Origin: Caulobacteraceae bacterium UBA5005
GTDB taxonomy: Bacteria > Pseudomonadota > Alphaproteobacteria > Caulobacterales > Caulobacteraceae
Assembly: GCA_002398405.1 (NCBI GenBank)
Contig: DGYN01000062.1
Coordinates: forward strand, 1 to 64,000
Direction: 5' to 3'
DNA: 64,000 nt
The notes under the pieces are model-generated. The model saw only the letters and a list, made by a program, of their open reading frames with translations, had not been told where the DNA came from and made no database searches. Of the stretch, positions 1 to 7,430 are shown piece by piece; position 1 is the stretch's first letter; every line of letters starts with the position of its first letter. Both the position numbers and the translations under genes were made by a program.

Positions 1-1217
1 CCCGGCAGGTCGGCGGCGTAGGCCAGGCGGATCAGGGCCATCTCAAGCGCCGCCATGGGATCTGGCGCGCGGCGCGTCTCCTCGTGGGCCTTGAGCAGCA
101 TCTGCCAGACGCGGGCCAGGGTCCCGGCCGAGGCCCCCGCGCCGATGGCGGCGAGCCGCGCGGCCTGGTCCTTGGGCAGGGCCAGGACATCGGGGCCGAG
201 CGCCTTGGCCACGGAAGCCGCGTGGCTGTGTTCGAGGAGGTCCAGCGCCACCTGCACGGGATCGGCGCCAAAGCCGTAGAGGGTGCGGAAGGCGTTCAGC
301 GCCTCGGCGGTCTCGCCGCGCATCATGTGTTCGAAAAGGCCGATGGTCTGGGCCCGGTCGGCCAGACCCATCATGTCGCGCACCACGGCGGCGGAGACGC
401 TCTGCCCCGCCGGGGTCTGGACGATGGCCTGGTCGAGCAGGGACTGGGCGTCGCGCACCGAGCCCTCGGCCGCGCGGGCGATCATCATCACCGCCTCTTC
501 CTCCAGGCGGGCGCCTTCCTTTTCCGCGATCTCCTTGAGGTTCTTGGCGATCACGTCCGGCTCGACCCGGCGAAGGTCGAAGCGCTGGCAGCGCGACAGG
601 ATCGTCACCGGCACCTTGCGGATTTCCGTCGTCGCGAAGATGAACTTGGCGTGCGGCGGCGGCTCTTCCAGGGTCTTGAGCAGCGCATTGAACGCCGCCG
701 TCGAGAGCATGTGCACTTCGTCGATGATGTAGACCTTGTAGCGGGCCTCGGTGGGGCCGTAGCGCACGCCGTCGAGAAGCTCGCGCATCTCGTCGACCTT
801 GGTGCGCGAGGCGGCGTCCAGTTCCAGCACGTCGAGATGGCGGCCCTCGATGATCGCCTTGTCGTGCACGCCGGTGTCGGTGAGGTCGACCGTCGGCTGA
901 TCTATCGTATCGGTCTGGTAGTTGAGGGCGCGGGCCAGCAGGCGGGCGGTGGTGGTCTTGCCGACGCCGCGCACCCCGGTGAGCATGAAGGCGTGGGCGA
1001 TCCGGCCCGTGGCGAAGGCGTTGCGCAGGGTGCGGACCATGGCCTCCTGGCCGATCAGGTCGTCGAAGGTGCGCGGCCGGTATTTGCGGGCGATGACGGT
1101 GTAGGCGGCCGAGGCTTCCTGAGCGGGCACTGGCGCAGGCGCGCCGCCGAACATGTCGTCGGTGGCGGTGTCGCGCTCGGGCGCGTCTTCGAGAGACTCA
1201 GCTTCCTCGTCGGCCAT
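1..1217 (-). CDS. dnaX: DNA polymerase III subunit gamma/tau (3' part outside the window)
   Basis: Clamp-loader ATPase of the replicative polymerase. The reading frame begins at an ATG at 1217 and runs off the left edge after 405 codons, so the C-terminal tau region is missing here. After an acidic N-terminal extension of about 38 residues come the Walker A motif GVRGVGKT (residues 81-88), the Walker B stretch VYIIDEVHML and the SRC motif in ILSRCQRF. The family assignment is certain. Oddly, the stretch between Walker A and the DAASRTKVDEM segment contains no cysteine, whereas DnaX of Escherichia coli has four zinc-binding cysteines there. The SRP RNA gene lies directly upstream on the same strand, an arrangement common in alphaproteobacteria. 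Confidence 0.96.
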   Translation of the reverse strand, partial: MADEEAESLEDAPERDTATDDMFGGAPAPVPAQEASAAYTVIARKYRPRTFDDLIGQEAMVRTLRNAFATGRIAHAFMLTGVRGVGKTTTARLLARALNYQTDTIDQPTVDLTDTGVHDKAIIEGRHLDVLELDAASRTKVDEMRELLDGVRYGPTEARYKVYIIDEVHMLSTAAFNALLKTLEEPPPHAKFIFATTEIRKVPVTILSRCQRFDLRRVEPDVIAKNLKEIAEKEGARLEEEAVMMIARAAEGSVRDAQSLLDQAIVQTPAGQSVSAAVVRDMMGLADRAQTIGLFEHMMRGETAEALNAFRTLYGFGADPVQVALDLLEHSHAASVAKALGPDVLALPKDQAARLAAIGAGASAGTLARVWQMLLKAHEETRRAPDPMAALEMALIRLAYAADLP

Positions 1218-1277
1218 GCCTGATCAAACACCACCGGCCCCGCGGGCGGAAGCTTTGGCCTGAACAATTTGGGGATA

Positions 1278-1377
1278 GGTGGAGACCGAACGGCGACCCG
1301 AAGCGGGATTCGTTGTGGCTGCTGCCTTCCGGCCCTGACCAGGTTGGCGAGGCGCTCGTCCGCCGCCGATCTCCGAG
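1278..1377 (-). ncRNA. ffs: Signal recognition particle RNA (4.5S, small bacterial type)
   Basis: Read on the minus strand, the centre carries the conserved SRP domain IV signature: GGTCAGGGCCGGAAGG followed by CAGCAGCC. The flanks can pair (GGAGA near 1374 with TCTCC near 1281, then CGGCG with CGCCG), giving the expected single long hairpin of about 100 nt. The RNA partners with Ffh in co-translational membrane targeting. Ends are estimated from the pairing and may be off by several bases. Confidence 0.92.
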
Positions 1378-1380
1378 GCG

Positions 1381-1410
1381 GTATATGGCGGCTTGGGGCG
1401 AGCGATGCAA
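1381..1410 (-). promoter_or_regulatory. Possible promoter of the SRP RNA gene
   Basis: On the minus strand TTGCAT (1405-1410) is followed after 17 bases by CATATA and an overlapping TATACC. This places a start point close to the predicted 5' end of the SRP RNA. The match to a sigma-70 promoter is only partial; the position is the main support. Confidence 0.4.
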
Positions 1411-1412
1411 CC

Positions 1413-1440
1413 TACCTCCCCCGCGAAGCGTCGGGAGGTA
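1413..1440. repeat. REP-like palindrome, copy 1
   Basis: TACCTCCC and GGGAGGTA form an inverted repeat around a CCGC-rich centre. A second copy with the same arms and the same CCGC/AAGCG centre lies at 3964-4002, also between genes. Two such copies suggest a repetitive extragenic palindrome family. Confidence 0.6.
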
Positions 1441-1491
1441 AGAGCCACGGCGCCGCCGCACATTTATGCGCCGCAGCACATTTCCCGCGAA

Positions 1492-1512
1492 TTGTTCGCT
1501 AGTGCGGAACAA
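1492..1512. promoter_or_regulatory. Inverted repeat TTGTTC-N9-GAACAA
   Basis: A six-base perfect inverted repeat with a 9-base spacer lies about 100 bases upstream of the FecR-like gene. It resembles a binding site for a dimeric regulator, but no regulator can be named. The rest of the gap between dnaX and 1615 holds the SRP RNA, its possible promoter and the palindrome at 1413-1440; nothing else was seen. Confidence 0.3.
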
Positions 1513-1614
1513 AATGCCTCCCCCGTCCGTCTAGCAGGGGCGGCGGATCGGACGGCCCGGCGCGCATTGCAGTTTTTGGACGAAGGACGCCACCGCGCGT
1601 CGAGAGAGGGTCTT

Positions 1615-2079
1615 ATGAACCGAACGATCATAGCCGTGCTGACCTCGATCACACTCGCCGCCTCCGGACCAGCCCTGGCTGGGGATGCGGCGGCCGCCAG
1701 CCTGTCCACGGTTCAGGGGTCCGTCATGCTCAGCCAGAACGGCAAGATGGCGCTCGCGTCTTCCGCCGGCCTGCGTGGAGCCGACAAGCCGATGCCTGTC
1801 AGAGCGGGTGACCGCATCATCGCCAAGGACGGCCAAGCGCGGCTGACCTATGCGGACGGCTGCGTTGTCACGGTGAAGCCCCAGTCAATGCTCACCATCG
1901 GTCAGGCCTCACCCTGCGCCTCGTCCAGCGGACTGGTGACGACCGGTTCGAGCGCCGCCCAATCCAACTTCAGCGAACTGACGCCCTTCGGCATGGTCAT
2001 GGCCGTTCTTGCCATCGGCGGGTTTGCCTATGGCGTCAGCCAGATGCTCGACGACGACGATGATCCGGTCAGCCCCTAA
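1615..2079 (+). CDS. Secreted FecR-like small protein
   Basis: A 154-residue protein. The ATG at 1615 was chosen because it follows a GAGAGGG ribosome site and opens a clear signal peptide (MNRTII... ending about ALAG, residue 23). The middle, about residues 30-95, reads like a FecR/secreted beta domain: a short strand STVQGSVMLSQNG, then VRAGDRIIAKDG and CVVTVKPQSMLTIG. Two cysteines (in DGCVV and SPCAS) could pair. Near the C-terminus is a hydrophobic segment (GMVMAVLAIGGFAYGV) followed by an acidic tail, so it may be anchored in the membrane. No partner is obvious; it stands alone after the SRP RNA. The function is unknown and the FecR-like call is a resemblance only. Confidence 0.75.
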   Translation: MNRTIIAVLTSITLAASGPALAGDAAAASLSTVQGSVMLSQNGKMALASSAGLRGADKPMPVRAGDRIIAKDGQARLTYADGCVVTVKPQSMLTIGQASPCASSSGLVTTGSSAAQSNFSELTPFGMVMAVLAIGGFAYGVSQMLDDDDDPVSP

Positions 2080-2096
2080 GGCGCGGCGGACTCATC

Positions 2097-2969
2097 TTAG
2101 GCTAAGAACCGCTCCACCTCCGCCTGGAACACCTCCGGCTGATCCCACATGATGAAGTGGGCGGCGTTGTCGACGCGCACGAGCTTTACGCCGGGCAGGC
2201 CTGCGTACATGCCGGCAATCCGTCCATCGACGCCCTCCTTTGAAAAGCCGATCGCCGGATCATAGGCGTGGAGCATGGTCACCGGCTTGCGAACCTTCGG
2301 CAGGTCCGGCCGCGCGTCGGCTGCCGTGACATCGTACAGGCACTGGGCGACCACCCTCTGGTCAGCCGCTGCCCCCCAGCGATCGAGAAGGGGCTGGCGG
2401 GCCGCGACCTTGGTCATGGAGGGCCCCTGCGCGGGCTGGGCCGGCGCCGCGGCCTGACCGGCCATGGCGAGCACGTTGGCCTTCAACCTCGTGGCCAGGA
2501 CAAGGGCCTGGGCTGGTGTCGGGTTCAGCATGAACATCAGGGCCGCGGAGGGATAGGAATCGACGATCATCACCCGGCCGATCAGATCACCATGGGCGAT
2601 GGCGAGGCGCAGGCCCATGAAGCCGCCGATCGAATGGCCAATGATGGCCGGCGACTTCAGGCCCCCGGCCCTGATCAGGTTCGCGATCTCCGCGACCACC
2701 GGCTCGATCACCGGGCCCTCGGCGTTGGGGCCCGCGGGGGAGCCGAAGCCGGACAGGGTCAGGACGTGGCAGCGGAAGCGGGGGGCCAGTTGCGCCACCG
2801 TCTCGTCCCATACGGCGCCCTGGCAGGTGAGGCCCGGGATCAGGATGACATCGGGCCCCTGCCCCACGGTGCGGACGGAAAAGCGGGTGGGCTGATAAGC
2901 TTGGGCGAAAGCGGCGTTCGGCAAGGCGCAGAGGATCGCGCCCCCGATCAGGAGGTTTCGGCGGTTCAT
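2097..2969 (-). CDS. Secreted alpha/beta hydrolase
   Basis: A 290-residue protein with a cleavable signal peptide (about residues 1-22, ending AFA). It has the alpha/beta-hydrolase fold signature: an oxyanion strand VILIPGLTCQG, the nucleophile elbow GHSIGG with Ser113, and a late His in DNAAHFIMWDQPE that fits the catalytic histidine. The acid is probably in the HAYDP segment. Substrate cannot be told from the sequence. It points away from the neighbouring plus-strand FecR-like gene and is followed upstream by an unrelated membrane protein gene about 30 bases away, so it may share that transcript. Confidence 0.85.
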   Translation of the reverse strand: MNRRNLLIGGAILCALPNAAFAQAYQPTRFSVRTVGQGPDVILIPGLTCQGAVWDETVAQLAPRFRCHVLTLSGFGSPAGPNAEGPVIEPVVAEIANLIRAGGLKSPAIIGHSIGGFMGLRLAIAHGDLIGRVMIVDSYPSAALMFMLNPTPAQALVLATRLKANVLAMAGQAAAPAQPAQGPSMTKVAARQPLLDRWGAAADQRVVAQCLYDVTAADARPDLPKVRKPVTMLHAYDPAIGFSKEGVDGRIAGMYAGLPGVKLVRVDNAAHFIMWDQPEVFQAEVERFLA

Positions 2970-2998
2970 TGGGTTAGTCCTTGGGTTGGAGGGTTAGG

Positions 2999-3610
2999 TC
3001 AGCCGGCCTTGCGGTCGCGGCGCGATTTGAAGGTGGTGATGGCGACGACGATGGAGGGCAGAACGGCGAGCGGCAGGATGAAGGGCATCATCTCCCCGGG
3101 ATCGATGAAGACACCCACCGCCGCGATGCCCAGGCCGCAAAGGAAGCCCACCCAGCCGATCAGGCGCGGGCTGCCGGCGACATCGACGCGGGCGGGGTTC
3201 ATCACCTTGGGCATGGCGTTGTGCATGAAGGCGAGGTTCAGGCCCAGGGCGGCGACGAACAGCTTGAGAATGATATCGCCGTCGCCGCCGATCAGGCCGG
3301 TGGTCAGGGCGAGCAGGCCCAGGTGGAAGATGGTCAGGGTGATCCCGACCATGACCAGGGTCTTCCCCATGAAGCGGGCCGCTGTCTGCGCGCTCTCCGG
3401 ACCCTTGGGACCCTTGAACCGCCTGGTGACAAGGCAGCTGACGGTGAAGCAGGTCCAGATCATCGCCAGGGTCCCGGGCATGACGATGAAGGCCGGCCAG
3501 TTGCCCGGCGCGTTCAGGCCGATCACTGCGGCGGCCCCGTCGGCGGCCAACATCATGCCCATGAGGAGCGAGGCCATGAGGACATCGGCTTTCGGCAGGG
3601 TCGCGGTCAT
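2999..3610 (-). CDS. Integral membrane protein paired with the ArsR-type regulator
   Basis: A 203-residue protein with about six hydrophobic segments (for example around ADVLMASLLMGMML, FIVMPGTLAMIW, LVMVGITLTIFHLGLLAL and the C-terminal FILPLAVLPSIVVAI), ending in a basic tail. Its start codon overlaps the stop of the upstream ArsR-type gene by four bases (ATGA, 3607-3610), so the two are translated as a pair. Pairing of a membrane protein with a small ArsR-type repressor recalls the SdpR-SdpI immunity arrangement of Bacillus, but I do not see enough identity to call it SdpI. Role unknown; regulation by the upstream gene is likely. Confidence 0.75.
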   Translation of the reverse strand: MTATLPKADVLMASLLMGMMLAADGAAAVIGLNAPGNWPAFIVMPGTLAMIWTCFTVSCLVTRRFKGPKGPESAQTAARFMGKTLVMVGITLTIFHLGLLALTTGLIGGDGDIILKLFVAALGLNLAFMHNAMPKVMNPARVDVAGSPRLIGWVGFLCGLGIAAVGVFIDPGEMMPFILPLAVLPSIVVAITTFKSRRDRKAG

Positions 3611-3903
3611 GACTTCTCTCCCTTGACGGGTTGTTTTGAGGTGAGGCCGAGGCCCACGGCGCTGGCGAGGCCCAGGAGGGCGTCCTCCAGCACCGAGACC
3701 TGCAGGTGATAGATCACCGTCGTCCCCTGTTTCTCGGTATCCACCAGGCTGGCCTCGCGCAGGACCGCGAAGTGGGCGGACATGGTGGCCTTGGAGACCG
3801 GGAAATGGCCGGCCAGATCGCCGGCGCTCATCGGCCCCTCGCGCAAAAGCTCGAGGACGGACCGGCGGGTCGGATCTGCGAGGGCTTTGAAGACGCGGTT
3901 CAT
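3607..3903 (-). CDS. ArsR-family (SdpR-like) transcriptional repressor
   Basis: A 98-residue winged-helix regulator. It opens with the typical ALADPTRRSVLELLREGPMS segment. The recognition region is PVSKATMSAHFAVLREASLV, followed by a beta-wing (KQGTTVIYHLQ). The metal-binding cysteine motif of true metal sensors is absent, as in the SdpR-type autorepressors. A perfect 14-bp palindrome sits 8 bases upstream of the ATG at 3903, where a normal Shine-Dalgarno would be, which fits autoregulation. It overlaps and is probably co-expressed with the membrane protein gene that follows. Confidence 0.88.
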   Translation of the reverse strand: MNRVFKALADPTRRSVLELLREGPMSAGDLAGHFPVSKATMSAHFAVLREASLVDTEKQGTTVIYHLQVSVLEDALLGLASAVGLGLTSKQPVKGEKS

Positions 3904-3910
3904 AAATCGC

Positions 3911-3924
3911 TGTTTAGCTAAACA
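3911..3924. promoter_or_regulatory. Palindromic operator of the ArsR-type regulator
   Basis: TGTTTAGCTAAACA is a perfect 14-bp palindrome ending 7 bases before the regulator's start codon. AT-rich palindromes of this kind are typical ArsR-family operators. No Shine-Dalgarno is visible between it and the ATG, so the transcript may have a very short leader. Confidence 0.7.
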
Positions 3925-3963
3925 TCGAAATAGGAGTCAAGCGGTATTTCGTCGAATGGCGAA

Positions 3964-4002
3964 TTACCTCCCCCGCAAGCGAAGCGCAGCGGCGGGAGGT
4001 AA
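3964..4002. repeat. REP-like palindrome, copy 2
   Basis: TTACCTCCC and GGGAGGTAA flank a CCGC/AAGCG-rich centre. Arms and centre match the copy at 1413-1440. It lies between the ArsR-type gene and the end of the Xre gene and could also fold as a hairpin at the end of that minus-strand operon. Confidence 0.6.
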
Positions 4003-4006
4003 GAGG

Positions 4007-4198
4007 CTACGCCTCTTCGAACACGCCCTCGATGGTCGTTTTGAACAACCGCGCGATCTTGAAGGCGAGCGGCAGGGATGGGTCGTATTTCCCGGTCTCG
4101 ATGGCGTTGACGCTCTGGCGCGAGACCTCCAGCCGGGCGGCGAGATCCGCCTGGCTCCAGCCGCGTTCCGCGCGAAGGACGCGGAGCCGGTTCTTCAC
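4007..4198 (-). CDS. Small Xre-family helix-turn-helix regulator
   Basis: A 63-residue protein that is almost entirely one Cro/C1-type HTH domain (RAERGWSQADLAARLEVSRQ, then VNAIETGKYDPSLPLAFKIA). This matches the short YozG/YgzD type often coded next to small membrane proteins. The GTG start at 4198 overlaps the lepB stop codon (GTGA), so it is translationally coupled to signal peptidase. The upstream 149-residue membrane protein is a candidate partner. Targets are unknown; autoregulation of the three-gene operon is a reasonable guess. Confidence 0.88.
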   Translation of the reverse strand: MKNRLRVLRAERGWSQADLAARLEVSRQSVNAIETGKYDPSLPLAFKIARLFKTTIEGVFEEA

Positions 4199-4941
4199 TG
4201 GATGCCTTTAAAGAACCGGTCCGGCTTGGCGTTCATGAACCAGGTCCAGGGCTTGAAGATCGAGGCCCCGTCCCAGGAGAGCATGATGAAGCGCGCCTTG
4301 CCGATCAGGCGTTCGGCCGGGACCAGGCCCACGCCGCCGCGCTCGGTGGCGAAGCGGCTGTCCAGAGAGTTGTCGCGGTTGTCGCCCATGAAGAAGTAGT
4401 GGCCTTCGGGGACCACGAAGACCTCGGTGTCGTCGGCCATCTGGTAGCCCTGGTCATAGGTCCTGTAGGTCCTGCCGCTGGGCAGGGTCTCGCGGAGCAT
4501 CTTGGGGGCGAGGCCGAAGGGATCTGAGCCTTTGTCGAGGCCAAGGTCGGCGGCCGGGATCGGAACCCCGTTCAGCTGAACCACCCCGTTCTTGACCTGC
4601 ACCCGGTCGCCGGGAAGGCCGATCACCCGCTTGATGTAGTCGCGGTTGCGGTCGGTCGGCACCTTGAAGACGATGACATCGCCCCGCTCGGGATTGCTCT
4701 CCAGGATGCGGCCCTTGAACAGCGGCGGGCTGAAGGGGATGGAGTGGCGCGAGAAGCCGTAGTCCCACTTGGTGACGATGATGTAGTCGCCGGGGGTCAG
4801 CCCCGGCTCCATCGACTGCGAGGGGATGGTGAAGGGCTGGAAGATGAGGATGCGGGCGATCAGGAAAAGCCCCACCGCCCAGCCGATGGCCTTGAGATTG
4901 TCGCCCAGACTCTCGGGCTTCTTGGCCTTCTTCTCACTCAT
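4195..4941 (-). CDS. lepB: Signal peptidase I
   Basis: Removes signal peptides from exported proteins at the outer face of the inner membrane. The 248-residue protein has one N-terminal membrane segment (about 17-36). The nucleophile Ser43 lies in SQSMEPGLTPGD, the general-base Lys104 in DYIKRVIGLPGD, and the conserved GDNRDNSLDSR box is present. It is the middle gene of a three-gene set: its ATG overlaps the stop of the membrane protein gene upstream (4938-4941) and its stop overlaps the Xre gene downstream. This differs from the common neighbourhood of lepB with rnc and era, so this copy may be specialised or an extra paralogue. Confidence 0.95.
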   Translation of the reverse strand: MSEKKAKKPESLGDNLKAIGWAVGLFLIARILIFQPFTIPSQSMEPGLTPGDYIIVTKWDYGFSRHSIPFSPPLFKGRILESNPERGDVIVFKVPTDRNRDYIKRVIGLPGDRVQVKNGVVQLNGVPIPAADLGLDKGSDPFGLAPKMLRETLPSGRTYRTYDQGYQMADDTEVFVVPEGHYFFMGDNRDNSLDSRFATERGGVGLVPAERLIGKARFIMLSWDGASIFKPWTWFMNAKPDRFFKGIQ

Positions 4942-5387
4942 TCGGAATCCTCACTCTTGGCGATGCGCACGCGGTCGAACTGAATAAAGGTCTCGCCCAT
5001 GATCATGGCCATGGGGGCCATGACCGCGATCATGGTCGCCTGGCCGGCGACCTTGCCGGGCTCGAACAGGCCGATCAATTCCAGCACCACATAGATGGCG
5101 TGGACCACGGCAATCCAAACGATTCCGAAGGTCCCGCCCCGGGCCAGGCCCTTGATCACCAGGTCCCGCTCGAACTCGTCGCCCTTGGCCAGCCTGCGCT
5201 GGACGGTCGCGACCCAGGCCAGGGTGGGGCCAACGAATACGATCGCCAGCGCAAGCCTAAGCTGCCAAGGGAGATTGGTTTGGCCCATGCCCATATAGGC
5301 CGGCACCGCGGAAATCATCCAGACCAGCCACAGGGCGCACTTGGCGGCGTAGCGGCCCCAGCCCAGGTTGATCTTCTCTTCGGTCAA
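4938..5387 (-). CDS. Conserved four-helix membrane protein, function unknown
   Basis: A 149-residue protein with about four membrane helices (around LWLVWMISAVPAYMGMG, LALAIVFVGPTLAWVA, IVWIAVVHAIYVVLELIGL and ATMIAVMAPMAMIMGE) and charged ends. Between helices two and three is RRLAKGDEFERDLVIKG, a segment reminiscent of small membrane proteins coded beside YozG-like regulators. It heads an overlapping operon with lepB and the Xre gene. No enzymatic motif is visible. It may be controlled by, or signal to, the small HTH protein; this rests on gene context only. Confidence 0.75.
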   Translation of the reverse strand: MTEEKINLGWGRYAAKCALWLVWMISAVPAYMGMGQTNLPWQLRLALAIVFVGPTLAWVATVQRRLAKGDEFERDLVIKGLARGGTFGIVWIAVVHAIYVVLELIGLFEPGKVAGQATMIAVMAPMAMIMGETFIQFDRVRIAKSEDSE

Positions 5388-5446
5388 GGGAACCTTCCTT
5401 TATGACAAGGAAGCATGACGCCGACGCCGCGTCAAGCAACCTTGAC

Positions 5447-6454
5447 TTAGTCCCAAGCGCGGAAGTGCTTCGAGAGTTTGAGGCCCTGCTTCTGATAGTG
5501 CGATCCGCCCTCGCCGTAGAGGCGGGTGGGGCGTTCGGTCAGGGGCTCGTAGACCAGGCGCGCGACGGTCTGGCCGTCCTCCAGCAGGAAGGGGGTGTGG
5601 CTGCGGACTTCGAGGACGCCGCGCGAGCCCGCGCCGTGGGCCTCGTCGACGCCGAAGCCGGGATCGAAGAAGCCGGCGTAGTGGACGCGGAACTCGCCGA
5701 CGGCCGGGTCGATGGGCATCATCTCGGCGGCCTGGAGGACGGGGATTTCCACCGTCTCCTTGGAGGCCAGGATGTAGAACTCGCCGGGATCGAGCAGCAG
5801 TTCGCCGTGGCGGGCTTCCAGCGCTTCCCAGTAGTCGCGCGGATCGCAGGCGGCTTCGCGGTCGAGGTCGATGACGCCTGCGTGGCGGCGGGCGCGGTAG
5901 CCGGCGAGCTTGCCGGTCAGGTCAACGCCGACGCTGCGGACCTCGAGCTTGGGCGGCTCGCCGGTCTTGAGGCGCAGCTGGTTGAGACGCGTGCCGGCGC
6001 GGACCAGGACCGAGAAGGTCTGGGGGGCGATCTCGAGATAGAGGGGGCCCTCGTAGCCTGAGGCCACATCGTCGAAGGCCTCGCCGTGGTCGGTGAGCAG
6101 GCGGACGAAGACATCGACCCGGCCGGTGGAGCTTTTCGGATTGGCCCGGGCCGATACGCCGGCCGGGAGCTTAAGCCGCTCCAGGACTTCGACCAGATAG
6201 ACGCAGCCCTTTTCCAGGACCTCGCCGTCGCCGGTGAGATCCAGGGTGTGCATGGCGACGCTTTTCACGCGGTCGGCGACCTTGCGGCCCTGCCCCGGCA
6301 GGAAGGAGGCGCGGACGCGGAAGGCCTTGGTCCCCAGGCGCAGATCGATGCTGGCCGGCTGGACCTGGTCCTTGTCGAAGGGCTGATCGGCGGCGATGGC
6401 GCCGCCCGCGATCAGGGCCTCGATGGCTTGGCAGGGCAGGATGCCGGGGGTCAT
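5447..6454 (-). CDS. dcd: 2'-deoxycytidine 5'-triphosphate deaminase, long form
   Basis: Converts dCTP to dUTP for thymidylate synthesis. The 335-residue protein is the long, double-domain form found in alphaproteobacteria rather than the roughly 190-residue E. coli enzyme. The N-terminal half has the dUTPase/DCD strand QVQPASIDLRLG and the signature ANPKSSTGRVDVFVR; the C-terminal half repeats the fold (HYAGFFDPGFG, TPFLLEDGQTVARLVYE). The ATG at 6454 is preferred over the in-frame GTG further upstream because homology begins at MTPGILP. Neighbours are unrelated. Confidence 0.9.
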   Translation of the reverse strand: MTPGILPCQAIEALIAGGAIAADQPFDKDQVQPASIDLRLGTKAFRVRASFLPGQGRKVADRVKSVAMHTLDLTGDGEVLEKGCVYLVEVLERLKLPAGVSARANPKSSTGRVDVFVRLLTDHGEAFDDVASGYEGPLYLEIAPQTFSVLVRAGTRLNQLRLKTGEPPKLEVRSVGVDLTGKLAGYRARRHAGVIDLDREAACDPRDYWEALEARHGELLLDPGEFYILASKETVEIPVLQAAEMMPIDPAVGEFRVHYAGFFDPGFGVDEAHGAGSRGVLEVRSHTPFLLEDGQTVARLVYEPLTERPTRLYGEGGSHYQKQGLKLSKHFRAWD

Positions 6455-6498
6455 TGCCAAGCGACTCACCACGCAGGGGCGAGTCTGGCAAGGCGCCC

Positions 6499-7329
6499 TT
6501 ATCGCCTCTGAAAGAGCTGCAGCAGCATGGAGGGCGCGGAAACCGCGATCTGCAGGGCCTGGATAGCCAGCTGCTGCTTGACCTGGAGCGCCTGGAAGCG
6601 GGCGGCTTCCTTGGCCATGTCGGCGTCGACCAGGCGGCCGATGCCCTCGTCGTAGGTGTCCTGAAGCTTGCTGACGAAGGTCAGGTGGCGGTCGAGCGCA
6701 TTGGCGCCGCTGCCGAGCTTGGCGAGCCCGCCGTTCACCGCCCTGATACTGGCGGACATGGCGTCGATTTCGACCTGGCCGATGGCCCCGGTCAGGTCGG
6801 CGGGTATGCCGGTGAGCGCCGCGCCGCCGGTCGAGAGGTCGACGTGGGCGACGTCGATGAAGTCCGTCCCGTTGGCGTTGGCCAGCGCCTTCACCGCCCC
6901 GGTCCCGCCCCCGATCAGGTTCAGGCCCGCGAACTCGGCGTTATTGGCGATATTGTCGATCTGACGGCGCAGGGCGACATAGCGGTCGCTGAGCGCGGCC
7001 TTCGCTTCAGCGGTGATGGTGCTGTCGCTGGCCGCGAGCACCGTCTCCTTCATGTCATTGAGCAGGTCGGAGATGGTCTCCCCCGCCGACAGGGCGACGT
7101 CGACCGCCGACTGGCCGCGCTGGAGCGAGGCTTGGACCGCGTCGAGGGCCCGGGACTGGCTGCGCTGGTATTGGGCGATGGCCCAGGTGGCGGGATCATC
7201 CTTGGCGCTGGAGACCCGTTTGCCGGTGGAGATGCGGTTATAGGTGACGCTGAGCTCGCGGTTGACCGCGTTCAGCGCCTGCAACGCCATAAGCGCGCTC
7301 GCATTCGTGTTGACGCTGTTCAGCGGCAC
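6499..7329 (-). CDS. Flagellin
   Basis: Filament subunit of the flagellum. The N-terminal D0/D1 region (PLNSVNTNASALMALQALN, RISTGKRVSSAKDDPATWAI) and the C-terminal helix (VKQQLAIQALQIAVSAPSML) are clear, with a short variable middle, as in the 273-277-residue Caulobacter flagellins. The start was set at the GTG at 7329 because homology begins with the next residue. A longer in-frame ATG at 7383 would add 18 residues unlike any flagellin. A GGTGGG ribosome site precedes the GTG. No other flagellar gene is nearby, so this is an isolated locus, and no sigma-54 promoter was found. Confidence 0.93.
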   Translation of the reverse strand: MPLNSVNTNASALMALQALNAVNRELSVTYNRISTGKRVSSAKDDPATWAIAQYQRSQSRALDAVQASLQRGQSAVDVALSAGETISDLLNDMKETVLAASDSTITAEAKAALSDRYVALRRQIDNIANNAEFAGLNLIGGGTGAVKALANANGTDFIDVAHVDLSTGGAALTGIPADLTGAIGQVEIDAMSASIRAVNGGLAKLGSGANALDRHLTFVSKLQDTYDEGIGRLVDADMAKEAARFQALQVKQQLAIQALQIAVSAPSMLLQLFQRR

Positions 7330-7430
7330 GACGAAAAACCCACCATTCTCGTTCTGCGGACGCGTTTTGCGGCCGCAGGGCATTTTGCCCCGACGCCATC
7401 ATGCGTTGGCCAGGTTAGAAAAGTCTGAAA

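Noticed and set aside
84..1223. Long open frame opposite dnaX
   Set aside because: It mirrors dnaX codon by codon in high-GC DNA, has a composition unlike a folded protein and no recognisable motif; the minus-strand frame is a clear DnaX.
7330..7430. Sigma-54 promoter for the flagellin (CTGGCCAACGCATG)
   Set aside because: GG is present but no GC pair at the required distance; does not match the -24/-12 consensus.
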